A stretch of 64,000 nucleotides of DNA from Streptomyces sp. NBC_01446. GTDB lineage: Bacteria > Actinomycetota > Actinomycetes > Streptomycetales > Streptomycetaceae. Under the pieces are notes generated by a model. That model saw only the letters and a list, made by a program, of their open reading frames with translations. It was not told the origin of the DNA and searched no databases. The stretch is taken from assembly GCF_026340095.1 (NCBI RefSeq), contig NZ_JAPEPO010000003.1, positions 682,001 to 746,000 of the forward strand. The letters are read 5' to 3'. Shown one piece after another: positions 52,555 to 61,507 of the stretch. Both the position numbers and the translations under genes were made by a program. Within the stretch, counting starts at the first letter, position 1. Each line of letters starts with the position of its first letter.

Positions 52555-53523
52555 ATGACCAACCTGGCCATCGCAGCGAACGCACTGCGCAAGTCCTACG
52601 GCGACAAAACCGTCCTCGACGACATCGACCTCGCCGTCCCGGAAGGAACCGTCTTCGCCCTGCTCGGGCCGAACGGCGCCGGCAAGACCACCGCCGTCAA
52701 GATCCTGTCCACCCTCATCTCCCCCGACCCCGCCTCCGGCGAGATCCGCGTCGGCGGTCACGACCTCGCGACCAAGGCGCAGGCGGTGCGCGCCGCGATC
52801 GGGGTGACCGGCCAGTTCTCCGCCGTCGACGGCCTGATCACCGGCGAGGAGAACATGCTCCTCATGGCCGACCTGCACCACCTCCCCAAGTCCGAAGGAC
52901 GGCGCGTCACCGCCGAGTTGCTGGAGCGCTTCGATCTCACCGACGCCGCGAAGAAGCCCGCCTCCACCTACTCGGGCGGTATGAAGCGCCGCCTCGACAT
53001 CGCCATGACCCTCGTCGGCAACCCCCGGATCATCTTCCTCGACGAACCCACCACCGGTCTCGACCCCCGCGCCCGCCACAACATGTGGGGCATCATCCGC
53101 GAGCTGGTCTCCGACGGCGTCACCGTCTTCCTCACCACCCAGTACCTGGACGAGGCCGACGAGCTCGCCGACCGCATCGCCGTGCTCAACGACGGCAAGA
53201 TCGCCGCCGAAGGCAGCGCCGAGGAACTCAAGCGGCTCATCCCCGGCGGACACATCCGGCTCCGGTTCACCGACCCGGACGCCTACCAGAACGCCGCCCT
53301 CTCCCTGCACGAAGCCCATCGCGACGACGAAGCCCTCGCCCTGCAGATCCCCAGCGACGGCAGCCAGCGCGAGCTCCGCACCATCCTCGACCGGTTGGAC
53401 ACCGCCGGCATCGACGCCGACGAACTGACCGTGCACACCCCCGACCTCGACGACGTGTTCTTCGCCCTCACCACCACCAACGTGCCGGCCCAGCCCAACC
53501 AGCCCAAGGAGACCGTCCGATGA
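52555..53523 (+). CDS. ABC exporter ATP-binding protein (DrrA-type)
   Basis: A 322-residue protein: Walker A LLGPNGAGKTTAVKILSTLI, signature TYSGGMKRRLDIAMTLVGNP, Walker B IIFLDEPTTGLDPRARHNMW and H-loop replaced by VFLTTQYLDEADELADRIAV (T-T-Q, the Gln typical of DrrA-type proteins). The C-terminal DUF4162 extension (LRTILDRLDTAGIDADELTV) is present. It powers export of hydrophobic compounds with the permease whose start overlaps its stop. Confidence 0.95.
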   Translation: MTNLAIAANALRKSYGDKTVLDDIDLAVPEGTVFALLGPNGAGKTTAVKILSTLISPDPASGEIRVGGHDLATKAQAVRAAIGVTGQFSAVDGLITGEENMLLMADLHHLPKSEGRRVTAELLERFDLTDAAKKPASTYSGGMKRRLDIAMTLVGNPRIIFLDEPTTGLDPRARHNMWGIIRELVSDGVTVFLTTQYLDEADELADRIAVLNDGKIAAEGSAEELKRLIPGGHIRLRFTDPDAYQNAALSLHEAHRDDEALALQIPSDGSQRELRTILDRLDTAGIDADELTVHTPDLDDVFFALTTTNVPAQPNQPKETVR

Positions 53524-54311
53524 GCTCACTGACCCTCGCCGTGCGCGACTCGTCCACGATGCTGCGCCGCAACCTCCTGCACGCCCGGCGCTACCCCTCC
53601 CTCACCCTGAACCTGCTCCTCACCCCGATCATGCTGCTGCTGCTCTTCGTCTACATCTTCGGCGACGTCATGAGCGCCGGCATCGGCGGCGGCGGCGCCG
53701 ACCGCTCCGTATACATCGCCTACATCGTGCCGGGACTGCTGCTGATGACCATCGGCTCCACCACGATCGGCACCGCGGTGTCCGTCTCCAACGACATGAC
53801 CGAAGGCATCATCGCCCGCTTCCGCACGATGGCCATCCACCGCGGCTCCGTCCTCATCGGACACGTCATCGGCAGCGTCCTGCAATGCATCGCCAGCGTC
53901 ATCCTCGTCGGCGCCGTAGCCGTCGCCATCGGCTTCCGTTCCACCAACGCCACCGCCCTGGAATGGATCGCCGCGTTCGGGCTTCTCGTCCTGTTCGCGA
54001 TGGCGCTCACCTGGATCGCCGTCGGCATGGGCCTCATCAGCCCCAACGCCGAAGCCGCCAGCAACAACGCCATGCCCCTCATCCTGCTCCCCCTCCTGTC
54101 CAGCGCCTTCATCCCCACCAACACCATGCCCGGCTGGTTCCAGCCCATCGCCCAATACCAGCCCTTCACCCCCGCCATCGAAACCCTCCGCGGACTCCTC
54201 CTCGGCAGCGAAATCGGCAACAACGGCTGGCTCACCATCGCCTGGAGCCTCGGCCTCACCGTCCTCGGCTACTACTGGTCGAAAGCGAAGTTCAACGACG
54301 ACCCGAAGTAG
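53520..54311 (+). CDS. ABC-2 type permease (DrrB-type)
   Basis: A 263-residue protein with six hydrophobic segments: LTLNLLLTPIMLLLLFVYIF, YIVPGLLLMTIGSTTIGTAV, VIGSVLQCIASVILVGAVAV and ILLPLLSSAFIPTNTMPGWF. The cytosolic coupling block is VSNDMTEGIIARFRTMAIHR, typical of ABC2_membrane/DrrB. It overlaps the ATPase stop by four bases (ATGA), forming a half-transporter pair. Substrate unknown; daunorubicin-type exporters are the best-known relatives. Confidence 0.94.
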   Translation: MSSLTLAVRDSSTMLRRNLLHARRYPSLTLNLLLTPIMLLLLFVYIFGDVMSAGIGGGGADRSVYIAYIVPGLLLMTIGSTTIGTAVSVSNDMTEGIIARFRTMAIHRGSVLIGHVIGSVLQCIASVILVGAVAVAIGFRSTNATALEWIAAFGLLVLFAMALTWIAVGMGLISPNAEAASNNAMPLILLPLLSSAFIPTNTMPGWFQPIAQYQPFTPAIETLRGLLLGSEIGNNGWLTIAWSLGLTVLGYYWSKAKFNDDPK

Positions 54312-54640
54312 CCCGCATGACCACCCGCGCCACCACCCGCAAAGCCCGCACCATCTCGTGGCGGCGCACCCCGACACCACGTCGGAGTACGCCGCCACAC
54401 CCGTATCTCCTCAACGCACCCTCAGGCGGGCGCCCGCAGATCACCGCCCCGACAGCCCACCACTCGCCCCACCCGCGCACGCACGACAAGACCCGTGACG
54501 AGGCCCACGGCGAGGTGCTGGGCGAGCCAGTTCGCGCCGCAGGTTGGAGACGGGGCTACTTCGGGCCGGAGTTGAACTCGGAACCAGCTGGAGCCAATTG
54601 GGGCCCGGGATCCGGGGGCGGCATGCGGCGCGGGCCGATG
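54312..54640. other. No gene recognised
   Basis: About 330 bases between the convergent exporter operon and the FemX-like gene. No coding trace and no strong hairpin noticed. Confidence 0.4.
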
Positions 54641-55762
54641 TCAGCGCCGGGACATGTAGAGGTTGAATGCCTTGTGCAGAACCTTGTTGAGCGGGAAGTC
54701 CCATTCCCCAAGGTATTCAACGGCCTGTCCGCCGCTGCCGACCTTGAACCGGAGTAGGCCGAGGAGGTGGTTGTCCTCCTCCAGCGTGTCGGTGATGCCA
54801 CGGAAGTCGTAGATGCCGGCGCCGAATTCGTGGGCATCGGACATCATTCGCCACTGGATGGCGTTGTTGGGCTGGACCTCCCGCTTACGGCTGGTGGAGG
54901 CCCCGTAGGAGTACCAGACGTGCTCGCCCACGGTCAGCATCGTGGCGGCCGCGAGTACCTCTCCCTCGTGGTGGGCGAGGTAGAGGCGCATGCGGTTGTC
55001 GTCCTCGGCCTGCAACGCGGTCCACATGCGCTGGAAGTAGGCCAGTGGGCGCGGGATGAACTGGTCCCGTTCGGCGGTCTCGACGTAGATTGCGTGGAAG
55101 GCGGGCAGGTCGTCGTAGTCGCCCTGGACCACTTTGACGCCGGCCTTCTCCGCCTTTTTGATGTTGCGTCGCCACTGCTGGTTGAGATCGCGCTGGATTT
55201 CTTCCAGCGGCCGTCCCTTGAAAGGAACTTGGAACACGTAGCGCGGCTGGCCTGCGGCGAAGCCGTCCTCACCGCCAGACTCGGTCTGCCGCCAGCCCAT
55301 CCGGCGCAGCCGGTCGGCCAGCTCGAGGGCGTCGGGCTCGTGAATGGTGGCCTGCGCATCCCCCAGCTTTGTGGCCTGCGGGTCGGCGATCGCGGCCTTG
55401 ACCGCCTCGGCGCTCCAGCGGCGTTGCACCACGGGCGGCCCCATCTTCACGGAGAAGACGCCCTGTGCTTTCAAGTACTCGAGCATCGGCCGAAGCCACT
55501 GGTCCAGGCCCGTCGCTGTCCAGTCGATGACGGGGCCCTCAGGCAGGTAGGCGAAGTACTTCTTCAATTTCGGCAACGGACGAAGCAGCACCAGCCCGGC
55601 ACCAACGAGTTTGCCGCCTTCGTCGAACCAGCCCAGGCTCTCCCCCCGCCAGTCCGGCTTCACATCCGCCCAGGCCGGAACCTGCATGTGACTCACTGAC
55701 GGCTGGGCTGCGACGAAAGCCAGATGTTCGTCGCGGGTGATCGACTTCAGGCGATAGCTCAT
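54641..55762 (-). CDS. FemX-like peptidoglycan bridge aminoacyl-tRNA ligase
   Basis: A 373-residue protein with two GNAT-like domains of the FemABX family: AQPSVSHMQVPAWADVKPDW, YFAYLPEGPVIDWT, ADRLRRMGWRQTESGG, FKGRPLEEIQRDLNQQWRRN-IKKAEKAGVKV and MSDAHEFGAGIYDFRGITDT. The helical hairpin of FemA is short, as in FemX/VanK. These enzymes add amino acids from tRNA to the stem peptide (Gly in Streptomyces cross-bridges); VanK is the glycopeptide-resistance version. It starts at ATG 55762; an ATG at 55804 has no support. No van genes are nearby, so it is a housekeeping or accessory Fem protein. Confidence 0.92.
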   Translation of the reverse strand: MSYRLKSITRDEHLAFVAAQPSVSHMQVPAWADVKPDWRGESLGWFDEGGKLVGAGLVLLRPLPKLKKYFAYLPEGPVIDWTATGLDQWLRPMLEYLKAQGVFSVKMGPPVVQRRWSAEAVKAAIADPQATKLGDAQATIHEPDALELADRLRRMGWRQTESGGEDGFAAGQPRYVFQVPFKGRPLEEIQRDLNQQWRRNIKKAEKAGVKVVQGDYDDLPAFHAIYVETAERDQFIPRPLAYFQRMWTALQAEDDNRMRLYLAHHEGEVLAAATMLTVGEHVWYSYGASTSRKREVQPNNAIQWRMMSDAHEFGAGIYDFRGITDTLEEDNHLLGLLRFKVGSGGQAVEYLGEWDFPLNKVLHKAFNLYMSRR

Positions 55763-56174
55763 GCGCAGCGCTCCTCTGTTCGACGCGCCACCCTGCTGAG
55801 GCACGTTGCACGAACCCAGGCCTCACAGAATGTCACCAATCACGGGATATGGCACAGCATCTCCATGTGCTGTCGGCGTACGGCCAAGAGTGCAGAGTGG
55901 CGTGCACCAGGAAGTACACAGTCGCGATCTACCTCTACGCGATCGACATCTATAGGAGCGCGGGAGCGGCCATAAGGGTCCAGCGACTACGCGAAGTGAC
56001 GGCAAGCTGCCGCGACAGTGTGCCGGACTGGCCGGTGCGCGGGTATCTGCTCTTCCAGGGTCGAGGCAGCCCGATCCGGGCGGCGATCTGAACAGGTGCG
56101 TGTGTCCATAGAGGGCAGGGCTCGCGAGAGGGCAGGGCTCGCGCATTTCGGCTCGATCGACTGCACCGGCGTTC
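55763..56174. other. No gene recognised
   Basis: About 410 bases holding the femX promoter and the 3' flank of the monooxygenase. The plus frame 55849-56091 is open but has no start context or family. Confidence 0.4.
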
Positions 56175-57299
56175 TCAGTCTGCGGGTGCCGGTTCGGCGG
56201 GCCGGGCCGTGAAGAAGCGGGTGATGTCTTCCGCCGCGGTCGGGGACAGCATCATCGCCTGGACTCGTGCGGACATTTCGGCGATCGGGTGAATCCTGGT
56301 GAACATCACCTCCTCGTACGTCCGGATCGCCGAGTCCGGGTCGGCGGGGTTGGCGGCGAGTCGGCCGGCGAGTTCGGCGGCGTCGAGCATGGCCTGGTTG
56401 GCGCCCTCGCCGACCGGTGGCATGAGGTGCGCGGCGTCGCCGATGAGGGTGACGCCCGGCCGGCTGGACCAGCACGTACCGATGGGCATCGCCTCGATCA
56501 GGCGCGGCGTCGGCGCGCTGTCCCCGGCCTCGATGAGTGCGGTGAGCCGTGGGTCCCAGCCGCCGAACGTGTCCAGCAGCGCGCGCTTACTACGGTATGC
56601 GTCGAGGGGGCGATCGTCTGCGCGCAGCGAGATCCCGACACGCAGGCTGCCGTCGCTGAGGCGTTGCGCTGCCAGGATCTGGTTCACGCCGACGCACCAC
56701 AGGTTCCCGGGGCCGACCAGCTCGGCGAGATCCGGATGGCGCCGGTCGACATCTTCGATGTTCAGCTCTACGAGGGTGGCCACATAGGACAATTGGACGT
56801 CGGTCAGCAGCGACCGGACGATCGAGCGCGCGCCGTCCGCGCCGATGAGGATGTCGCAGCCGGTTCGGTGGCCGCCATGGAACGTCAGTTCCCAGCCCCC
56901 GTCAGGTCGCGGGTTCGCCGCGACAAGCCGGCGCTGCCACACAACCGTGTCGCCGGGGAGGGAATCGAGCAGAAGATCGCGCAATGCGCTCCGGTCAATC
57001 TCGGGACGTCCGGAGAATGAGCCAGGTTGCGGCTCATGGTGCACCAGGGTCCGTCCGGTCGGGTCGACGATGCGATGTTCCTCGCCCTCGGGCCGCGCCT
57101 CCGACCGGAACCGGCCGGCGAGACCCGCCTCGGCCAGGGCCTGTTGCCCGGACTCCGGATGCAGGTCGAGGGCGCCGCCCTGCGGCCGCGCGGATCGGCT
57201 CGCCTCGCGCTCGTACACCACCGCATCGATGCCGTGCTGATGCAGGATCCGTGCCAGTGTCAGCCCGCCAAGGCCGCCACCAGCGATCGCAATTCGCAT
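56175..57299 (-). CDS. FAD-dependent monooxygenase (TetX/PHBH-like)
   Basis: A 374-residue flavoprotein. MRIAIAGGGLGGLTLARILH is the FAD dinucleotide-binding motif, ILIGADGARSIVRSLLTDVQ the DG motif and SRPGVTLIGDAAHLMPPVGE the GDAAH motif of class A monooxygenases. The ring substrate pocket includes VHHEPQPGSFSGRPEIDRSA. It resembles TetX-type proteins that hydroxylate aromatics or tetracyclines, but the substrate is not established. Divergent from a TetR gene with only 31 bases between starts. Confidence 0.9.
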   Translation of the reverse strand: MRIAIAGGGLGGLTLARILHQHGIDAVVYEREASRSARPQGGALDLHPESGQQALAEAGLAGRFRSEARPEGEEHRIVDPTGRTLVHHEPQPGSFSGRPEIDRSALRDLLLDSLPGDTVVWQRRLVAANPRPDGGWELTFHGGHRTGCDILIGADGARSIVRSLLTDVQLSYVATLVELNIEDVDRRHPDLAELVGPGNLWCVGVNQILAAQRLSDGSLRVGISLRADDRPLDAYRSKRALLDTFGGWDPRLTALIEAGDSAPTPRLIEAMPIGTCWSSRPGVTLIGDAAHLMPPVGEGANQAMLDAAELAGRLAANPADPDSAIRTYEEVMFTRIHPIAEMSARVQAMMLSPTAAEDITRFFTARPAEPAPAD

Positions 57300-57313
57300 T
57301 CCCACCCCGCCTT

Positions 57314-57349
57314 TACCGTACACTGTCCGTATGAATGCACCGTACGGTA
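57314..57349. promoter_or_regulatory. Operator between monooxygenase and TetR genes
   Basis: TACCGTAC (57314-57321) and GTACGGTA (57342-57349) are inverted, and a further CCGTA half-site (57336-ish, TCCGTATGAA) lies between. This overlaps both starts, so the TetR protein should block both genes. Confidence 0.65.
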
Positions 57350-58056
57350 GCGAAATGTTGCCCGTTTGGGAAAGGCCCGAACCTCAGCCGCGGGCGGCGC
57401 CGGTGCCGTTGAGCCGCGAGAAGATCGCCGCTGCGGCGATCCGGCTTGCCGACGCGCACGGCCTCGACGGACTGTCGGTTCGCAAGATCGCCAAAGAACT
57501 CGGTGTCGGTCCGATGCGGCTCTACGACTATGTGATCAACAGATCCGAACTGCTCGATCTGATGGTCGACGTCGTCTACGCCCGGATCGCCGAGGTCGGC
57601 CGGCACTCCGCGTGGCGCGCCACGGTACTGGCCATCGCCCACGCGACCCGCGATGCCGCCCTTGATCATGAATGGTTTTCCGACCTGCTCGGCGGAAGGC
57701 CGCACCTGGGACCTCACGCGCTCGCCGTGGGCGAAGCGACCGCGGCGGCGCTGAGCCAGGCCCCCGGCGTGCACGGCATCGACGAGCTCCAGCGTGCATT
57801 GGGCGCCCTCAACGCCTTCATCATCGGAGCGGTCCGCAGAGAGGTCACCGAGCGACGCACCACCCGTTCCACCGGCACCGATGAAGCCGCCTTTCAGGCC
57901 AGCCTCGGCCCCTACCTCACACGCATGTTGGAAACCGGCAGGTACCCCACCATCGCCCGGCTCGTCATCGACGGCGCCCACCTCAATGCCGAGGAGACCT
58001 TCCACCACAACCTGACCACCGTCTTGGACGGCATCACCAGCCGACCCCGCACGTGA
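57331..58056 (+). CDS. TetR-family regulator (TetR_C, TetR/AcrR type)
   Basis: A 241-residue protein. The HTH is EKIAAAAIRLADAHGLDGLS, VRKIAKELGVGPMRLYDYVI, and the C-terminal TetR_C_1 domain has LNAFIIGAVRREVTERRTTR and HHNLTTVLDGI. True TetR-type C-terminal domains often sense drugs, which fits the TetX-like neighbour. Start ATG 57331; a second in-frame ATG at 57355 would place the HTH nearer the N-terminus. Confidence 0.9.
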   Translation: MNAPYGSEMLPVWERPEPQPRAAPVPLSREKIAAAAIRLADAHGLDGLSVRKIAKELGVGPMRLYDYVINRSELLDLMVDVVYARIAEVGRHSAWRATVLAIAHATRDAALDHEWFSDLLGGRPHLGPHALAVGEATAAALSQAPGVHGIDELQRALGALNAFIIGAVRREVTERRTTRSTGTDEAAFQASLGPYLTRMLETGRYPTIARLVIDGAHLNAEETFHHNLTTVLDGITSRPRT

Positions 58057-58072
58057 CCGACTGCTTTGCGGC

Positions 58073-58119
58073 CGGCATCGGCTTCCAGACGGCCGGCGGC
58101 CGTCTGGAAGCCGATGCCG
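58073..58119. terminator. Long palindromic terminator after the TetR gene
   Basis: Two 23-base arms (CGGCATCGGCTTCCAGACGG... and its complement) with a single loop base, starting 17 bases after the TetR stop. The perfect pairing and position mark it as a factor-independent terminator without U tract. Confidence 0.75.
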
Positions 58120-58190
58120 CGTACTCGCGGCCCGTGGCGCCTGGCGAGATCACCGTGAGCGAGGCAGCTCAGTCCGGCCGGTGACTTCGA

Positions 58191-58421
58191 TCACGCCGGG
58201 GCCGCGCAGGCCGGCACTCCGTTGCCGACGTCGACACGGCCAGCCGCATCTCCCACAGTGACTTCGCGCTCGCCCTGATCGACGAGATAGACGCTCCTCG
58301 TCACCACCGCACGCATATCGGTGTCGAAGGGGCGCGACCGGAGCAGGCCGACGGCTCCGAGGCCACCGAGCCGCTCCGACCAGTCCGAGAAGACCAGCGC
58401 CTCAGCAGGGTCACGTGCCAA
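58191..58421 (-). other. Possible gene fragment, unassigned
   Basis: The minus frame LVFSDWSERLGGLGAVGLLR, PFDTDMRAVVTRSVYLVDQG has good codon bias and an ordered look but no recognised family, no ribosome site and a length of only about 75 residues. Confidence 0.25.
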
Positions 58422-58512
58422 TTGGAGCGCTCAGTCCCAACAGCTGTGGACGAGTGCTGTACTTGGCCCGCATCCCCAAGTACAACGCTCAGTTCTCGTG
58501 GCACCGAACGCG

Positions 58513-59157
58513 TCAGGCACCGACCAGATCGGCCTCATGGGCGAGGATTGCGGCCTGGGTCCGGTTTTCGAGGCCGAGCCGGGCGAGCATCCGGGAGACA
58601 TGCGTCTTCACGCTGGCCAGGGACAGGTGAAGAGTCTCAGCGATGCTCTGGTTGGGGTGCCCCGCACCGATGAGGGCCAGGACATTGCGCTCGGAGTCTG
58701 TGAGAGTGCGGATCTTCTCCCCCAGGAAGCCAGAACCACGCGTCGGCGCGTGACTGACCAACTTCTTCATGATCTCAGGCGAGAGAACGAGTCCGCCGGC
58801 CGCCAAGGTCCGCACTGCGGCAGCCAGCTCCCCCGCAATGAGGTCCTTCTCGAGGAAGCCCCCAGCTCCGGCATTGAGCGCCTGGAGGACGATGTCGTCG
58901 GCGCTGAAGCGAGTCAGTGCCAGTACCCGAGGAGACTCCTCCATCCGCACCAGCTGGACAGTGGCTTCCACCCCTCTGCCGTTGGGCAAGTGCAGGTCCA
59001 TGATGACGACGTCGGGACGGTACTCCCTGGTGGCACTGACGGCCTGAAAACCGTCAGCGGCTTCACCAACGACCTCAATTCCGTCCGCAGCCTCCAGCGC
59101 CGAGCGCAGGCCGGAACGGATGAGGCTCTGGTCATCAACGATTAGAACGCGGATCAC
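58513..59157 (-). CDS. Orphan NarL/LuxR-family response regulator
   Basis: A 214-residue protein from GTG 59157. The receiver domain has RVLIVDDQSLIRSGLRSALE (acidic pair), DVVIMDLHLPNGRGVE (phosphorylated Asp, about residue 53) and GGFLEKDLIAGELAAAVRTL (conserved Lys). In the switch position it reads VLALTRFSADD. The C-terminal LuxR HTH is LTDSERNVLALIGAGHPNQS, IAETLHLSLASVKTHVSRML. No sensor kinase gene is adjacent. Four CAACGCTCA-like elements flank the gene on both sides. Confidence 0.92.
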   Translation of the reverse strand: MIRVLIVDDQSLIRSGLRSALEAADGIEVVGEAADGFQAVSATREYRPDVVIMDLHLPNGRGVEATVQLVRMEESPRVLALTRFSADDIVLQALNAGAGGFLEKDLIAGELAAAVRTLAAGGLVLSPEIMKKLVSHAPTRGSGFLGEKIRTLTDSERNVLALIGAGHPNQSIAETLHLSLASVKTHVSRMLARLGLENRTQAAILAHEADLVGA

Positions 59158-59288
59158 GCGCTTCCCTTTCAATCGGGGCGAGGGGCACCGCCCGCAGCTC
59201 ACTGCCAGACGGCACCAAGATCACTACCCTGCAGGCCACCTGGCGTGCTTACCCAGGCCAAATGCAACGCTCACGGGCCAACTACAGC

Positions 59289-59320
59289 GCTCAGTCACAG
59301 CAGCGCTCCTGTGACTGAGC
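59289..59320. promoter_or_regulatory. Hairpin/operator upstream of the response regulator
   Basis: GCTCAGTCACAG-CAGCGCTC-CTGTGACTGAGC is a perfect 12-base-pair inverted repeat with an 8-base loop, about 130 bases upstream of the regulator start. It overlaps one copy of the GCGCTCAGT element. Confidence 0.55.
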
Positions 59321-59886
59321 ACCCGAGTTGACACTGTTCGCCAACTCCGCTGCTCAGCTCCGGATTGCGTTCACCGTGGTCACGTTGCGAGCGGGCCATC
59401 GGCCGAATGGGTCGGGGTCGGTTTCGGGTTCGGCGTCGACTCCGAGCCTCGCGCCCTTCGCGTCGAGCGGATACCAAGGGGAGGGACGCGATGGCCTCGG
59501 TGGGCCGGTCTTGCCTGATCAGGCAACTCTGCCGGCGCGCGGCGCCCCTCGGACGCGGCGGACGAGAGAAGTACAGCGAGCGCCTCGCCCTCGCGGCCGG
59601 CCTCTTCCAGCAGCGATGCGAGCATCACGTCCCTGACGTACTCCCCGCCGCGGTGGTGGCATACGCCGCTCGCATCATTCCGCTGGCCCGGAGCAACACT
59701 CGCCCGGTGAGGACCGGGCGAACGGCGCCGTGCTGCGCGCAGCCTGAAGCGTCCCCGCCCTGACGCCCGCACCCCACCCGCGCGATGCCAACGGGTTGTC
59801 CGCCAATAACCGTCGGTCACCCCACCAGAAATAGAGGACAAAGCATAAAATTGTAGGGCCATCCGCGACGAGGGAGGTTGCTCTCT
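59321..59886. other. No gene recognised
   Basis: About 560 bases between the response regulator and the membrane-protein gene. Frames are open on both strands (for example GEYVRDVMLASLLEEAGREG on the minus strand) but neither start nor family can be supported. Confidence 0.35.
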
Positions 59887-60444
59887 ATGTCAACAGGAAC
59901 TCTTCTGGCGATCATCATCCCGGTGGTCGTCGTGCTGCTTCTGATCGGCGTGGCCGTGGCGCTCTTCATGCGCCGTCGCCGCCTTCGTGAGCAGTTCGGG
60001 CCGGAGTACGACCGGACGATGGAAGACGCCGACAGCCGCACGGCCGGCGAGCGGGAACTCAAGGCCCGAGCGAAACGCCATGACGCGCTCGACATCAAGC
60101 CCCTGGAAGAGGGACGCCGGGAACGCTACCGGCACGACTGGGACGACGTGCAACAGGAGTTCGTCGACCGGCCCGAGACGGCCGTGCACGACGCGGACCG
60201 TCTGGTGACCTCGCTCATGCACGAAAGGGGATACCCGACGGAGGACTTCGAACAACGCCTCAAAGACCTCTCCGTCGAGCACGGGAGCACCCTGAAGCAC
60301 TACCGGGAAGCCCACGAGATCGACACCCTCAGCACGCAACACAAGGCAAGCACGGAACAGTTGCGGGGGGCCATGACGAACTACCGCGCCCTGTTCGACG
60401 AACTGCTCAGCAACGGCGGCCAGTCGCGCCACGCGCGTGCCTAA
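59887..60444 (+). CDS. Single-pass membrane protein with helical C-terminal domain
   Basis: A 185-residue protein. Residues 4-28 form one transmembrane helix (LLAIIIPVVVVLLLIGVAVA) followed by a basic stop-transfer patch RRRRLR, so the rest is cytosolic. An acidic-basic helical linker (ADSRTAGERELKARAKRHDA) leads to a domain at about residues 80-180 that starts RYRHDWDDVQQEFVDRPETA and ends MTNYRALFDELLSNG. The same domain occurs in the next gene. Similar pairs are widespread in actinomycetes but uncharacterised. Confidence 0.8.
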   Translation: MSTGTLLAIIIPVVVVLLLIGVAVALFMRRRRLREQFGPEYDRTMEDADSRTAGERELKARAKRHDALDIKPLEEGRRERYRHDWDDVQQEFVDRPETAVHDADRLVTSLMHERGYPTEDFEQRLKDLSVEHGSTLKHYREAHEIDTLSTQHKASTEQLRGAMTNYRALFDELLSNGGQSRHARA

Positions 60445-60465
60445 CCCTGGCCAAGAGGAGGAACT

Positions 60466-60924
60466 ATGCCACGCGATTCCGCATCGGACCCTATCCTCAC
60501 GGGCCGGTCCACCGAAGACCTCGCCCAGCCGAAAGACAGCCGATCGGACGCACCGCCGCCGGAAGAAGGGCGGCCGGAAGAAGGGCGGCCGGACGGAGCT
60601 GCGACGGCCGAACCGGCGCAGCAGCAGCAAGCCGAACAGCCAAACAAAGAAGAAACGCCCCCGCTCCTGACGACCGGGGACGCCCAAGACTTCCGCGATC
60701 GCTGGAACAAGGTCCAGAGCACCTTCGTGGACGAGCCACGGGAGGCCGTTCAGTCGGCGGACACCCTGGTCACCGATGTCATGCAGACCCTGGCCACCAC
60801 CTTCGCCGATCAGAAGCGTGGGCTGGAAGGCCAGTGGAAGAGCGGCGAGGAAGCCAACACCGAAGACCTGCGCAAGGCGCTCCGGCACTACCGGTCCTTC
60901 TTCAACCGCCTCCTCACCGCCTAG
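60466..60924 (+). CDS. Soluble partner with the same helical domain
   Basis: A 152-residue protein. Residues 1-65 are low-complexity Pro/Glu/Gln-rich with the repeat PEEGRPEEGRP and a run of four Gln, probably disordered. Residues 70-152 (AQDFRDRWNKVQSTFVDEPR, EAVQSADTLVTDVMQTLATT, LRKALRHYRSFFNRLL) align with the C-terminal domain of the preceding membrane protein at the W..VQ..FVD.P..AV..AD.LVT block. RBS AGAGGAGG precedes the ATG, 21 bases after the upstream stop, so they are cotranscribed. Confidence 0.8.
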   Translation: MPRDSASDPILTGRSTEDLAQPKDSRSDAPPPEEGRPEEGRPDGAATAEPAQQQQAEQPNKEETPPLLTTGDAQDFRDRWNKVQSTFVDEPREAVQSADTLVTDVMQTLATTFADQKRGLEGQWKSGEEANTEDLRKALRHYRSFFNRLLTA

Positions 60925-61248
60925 CCAGTGCAGGATGACGCCACGCTCCTTCTCGGGATCATCCTGGCCGTCAGGAGGGAGTGAGCCCCAGGGCCGGCCC
61001 AAGAGAGCCGCAACAGCACGTCGAGCTCTGGCACAAGGACATGCAGCGACCGCGCGGCACGTCGCCCTCGGCGTCCAGGCCACCGTCCTCCTCGATGAAC
61101 GCCTCGGCAGACGCCTCTTGAAGGCCTGGTGGGACGGCCGCAGCGGGCTGCTCACACCGCTGGAACCGGCACCGGCGAGGTTGACGCGACGTCAAGCGAC
61201 GGCATGAGAGCCTGACCGCCGGGCACCCGGTTCTCGGGAGGTGGGCTG
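60925..61248. other. No gene recognised
   Basis: About 320 bases between the helical-domain pair and the Mrp operon; no supported gene. It should contain the antiporter promoter. Confidence 0.4.
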
Positions 61249-61455
61249 ATGGCTCGTACGGTCGCCGGCTCTGCGGCGCTGCGTGTCACCGCCGAAGTGG
61301 TCGGCTGGTGGGCGGTGTTGACGGGACTCTGGCTCGTGCTGATCTCCCGCGTTGACCTGCTGGAGTGGGTGGTCGGATCGTGCGCCTCCCTCCTCGCCGC
61401 CTTCGGCGCCCGCGCCGCGCGCGTGGCCGCGACGGGGCGGAGCGGATCCGCGTGA
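61249..61455 (+). CDS. Short MrpE-like antiporter subunit
   Basis: A 68-residue membrane protein with two helices (VTAEVVGWWAVLTGLWLVLI and LLEWVVGSCASLLAAFGARA). The WW..L.GLWL.L......E...G pattern resembles the first half of MrpE/MnhE, which is normally about 160 residues, so this is a short form. First gene of the Mrp-type operon, 53 bases before the next. Confidence 0.6.
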   Translation: MARTVAGSAALRVTAEVVGWWAVLTGLWLVLISRVDLLEWVVGSCASLLAAFGARAARVAATGRSGSA

Positions 61456-61507
61456 CGCCGCACGTCTTCCTTCCGCCGCCCCTCGGTCACGATCTGGGAC
61501 CGGCCCG

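Noticed and set aside
55849..56091. 80-codon plus-strand frame upstream of femX
   Set aside because: Unusual residue mix, no ribosome site and no known family.
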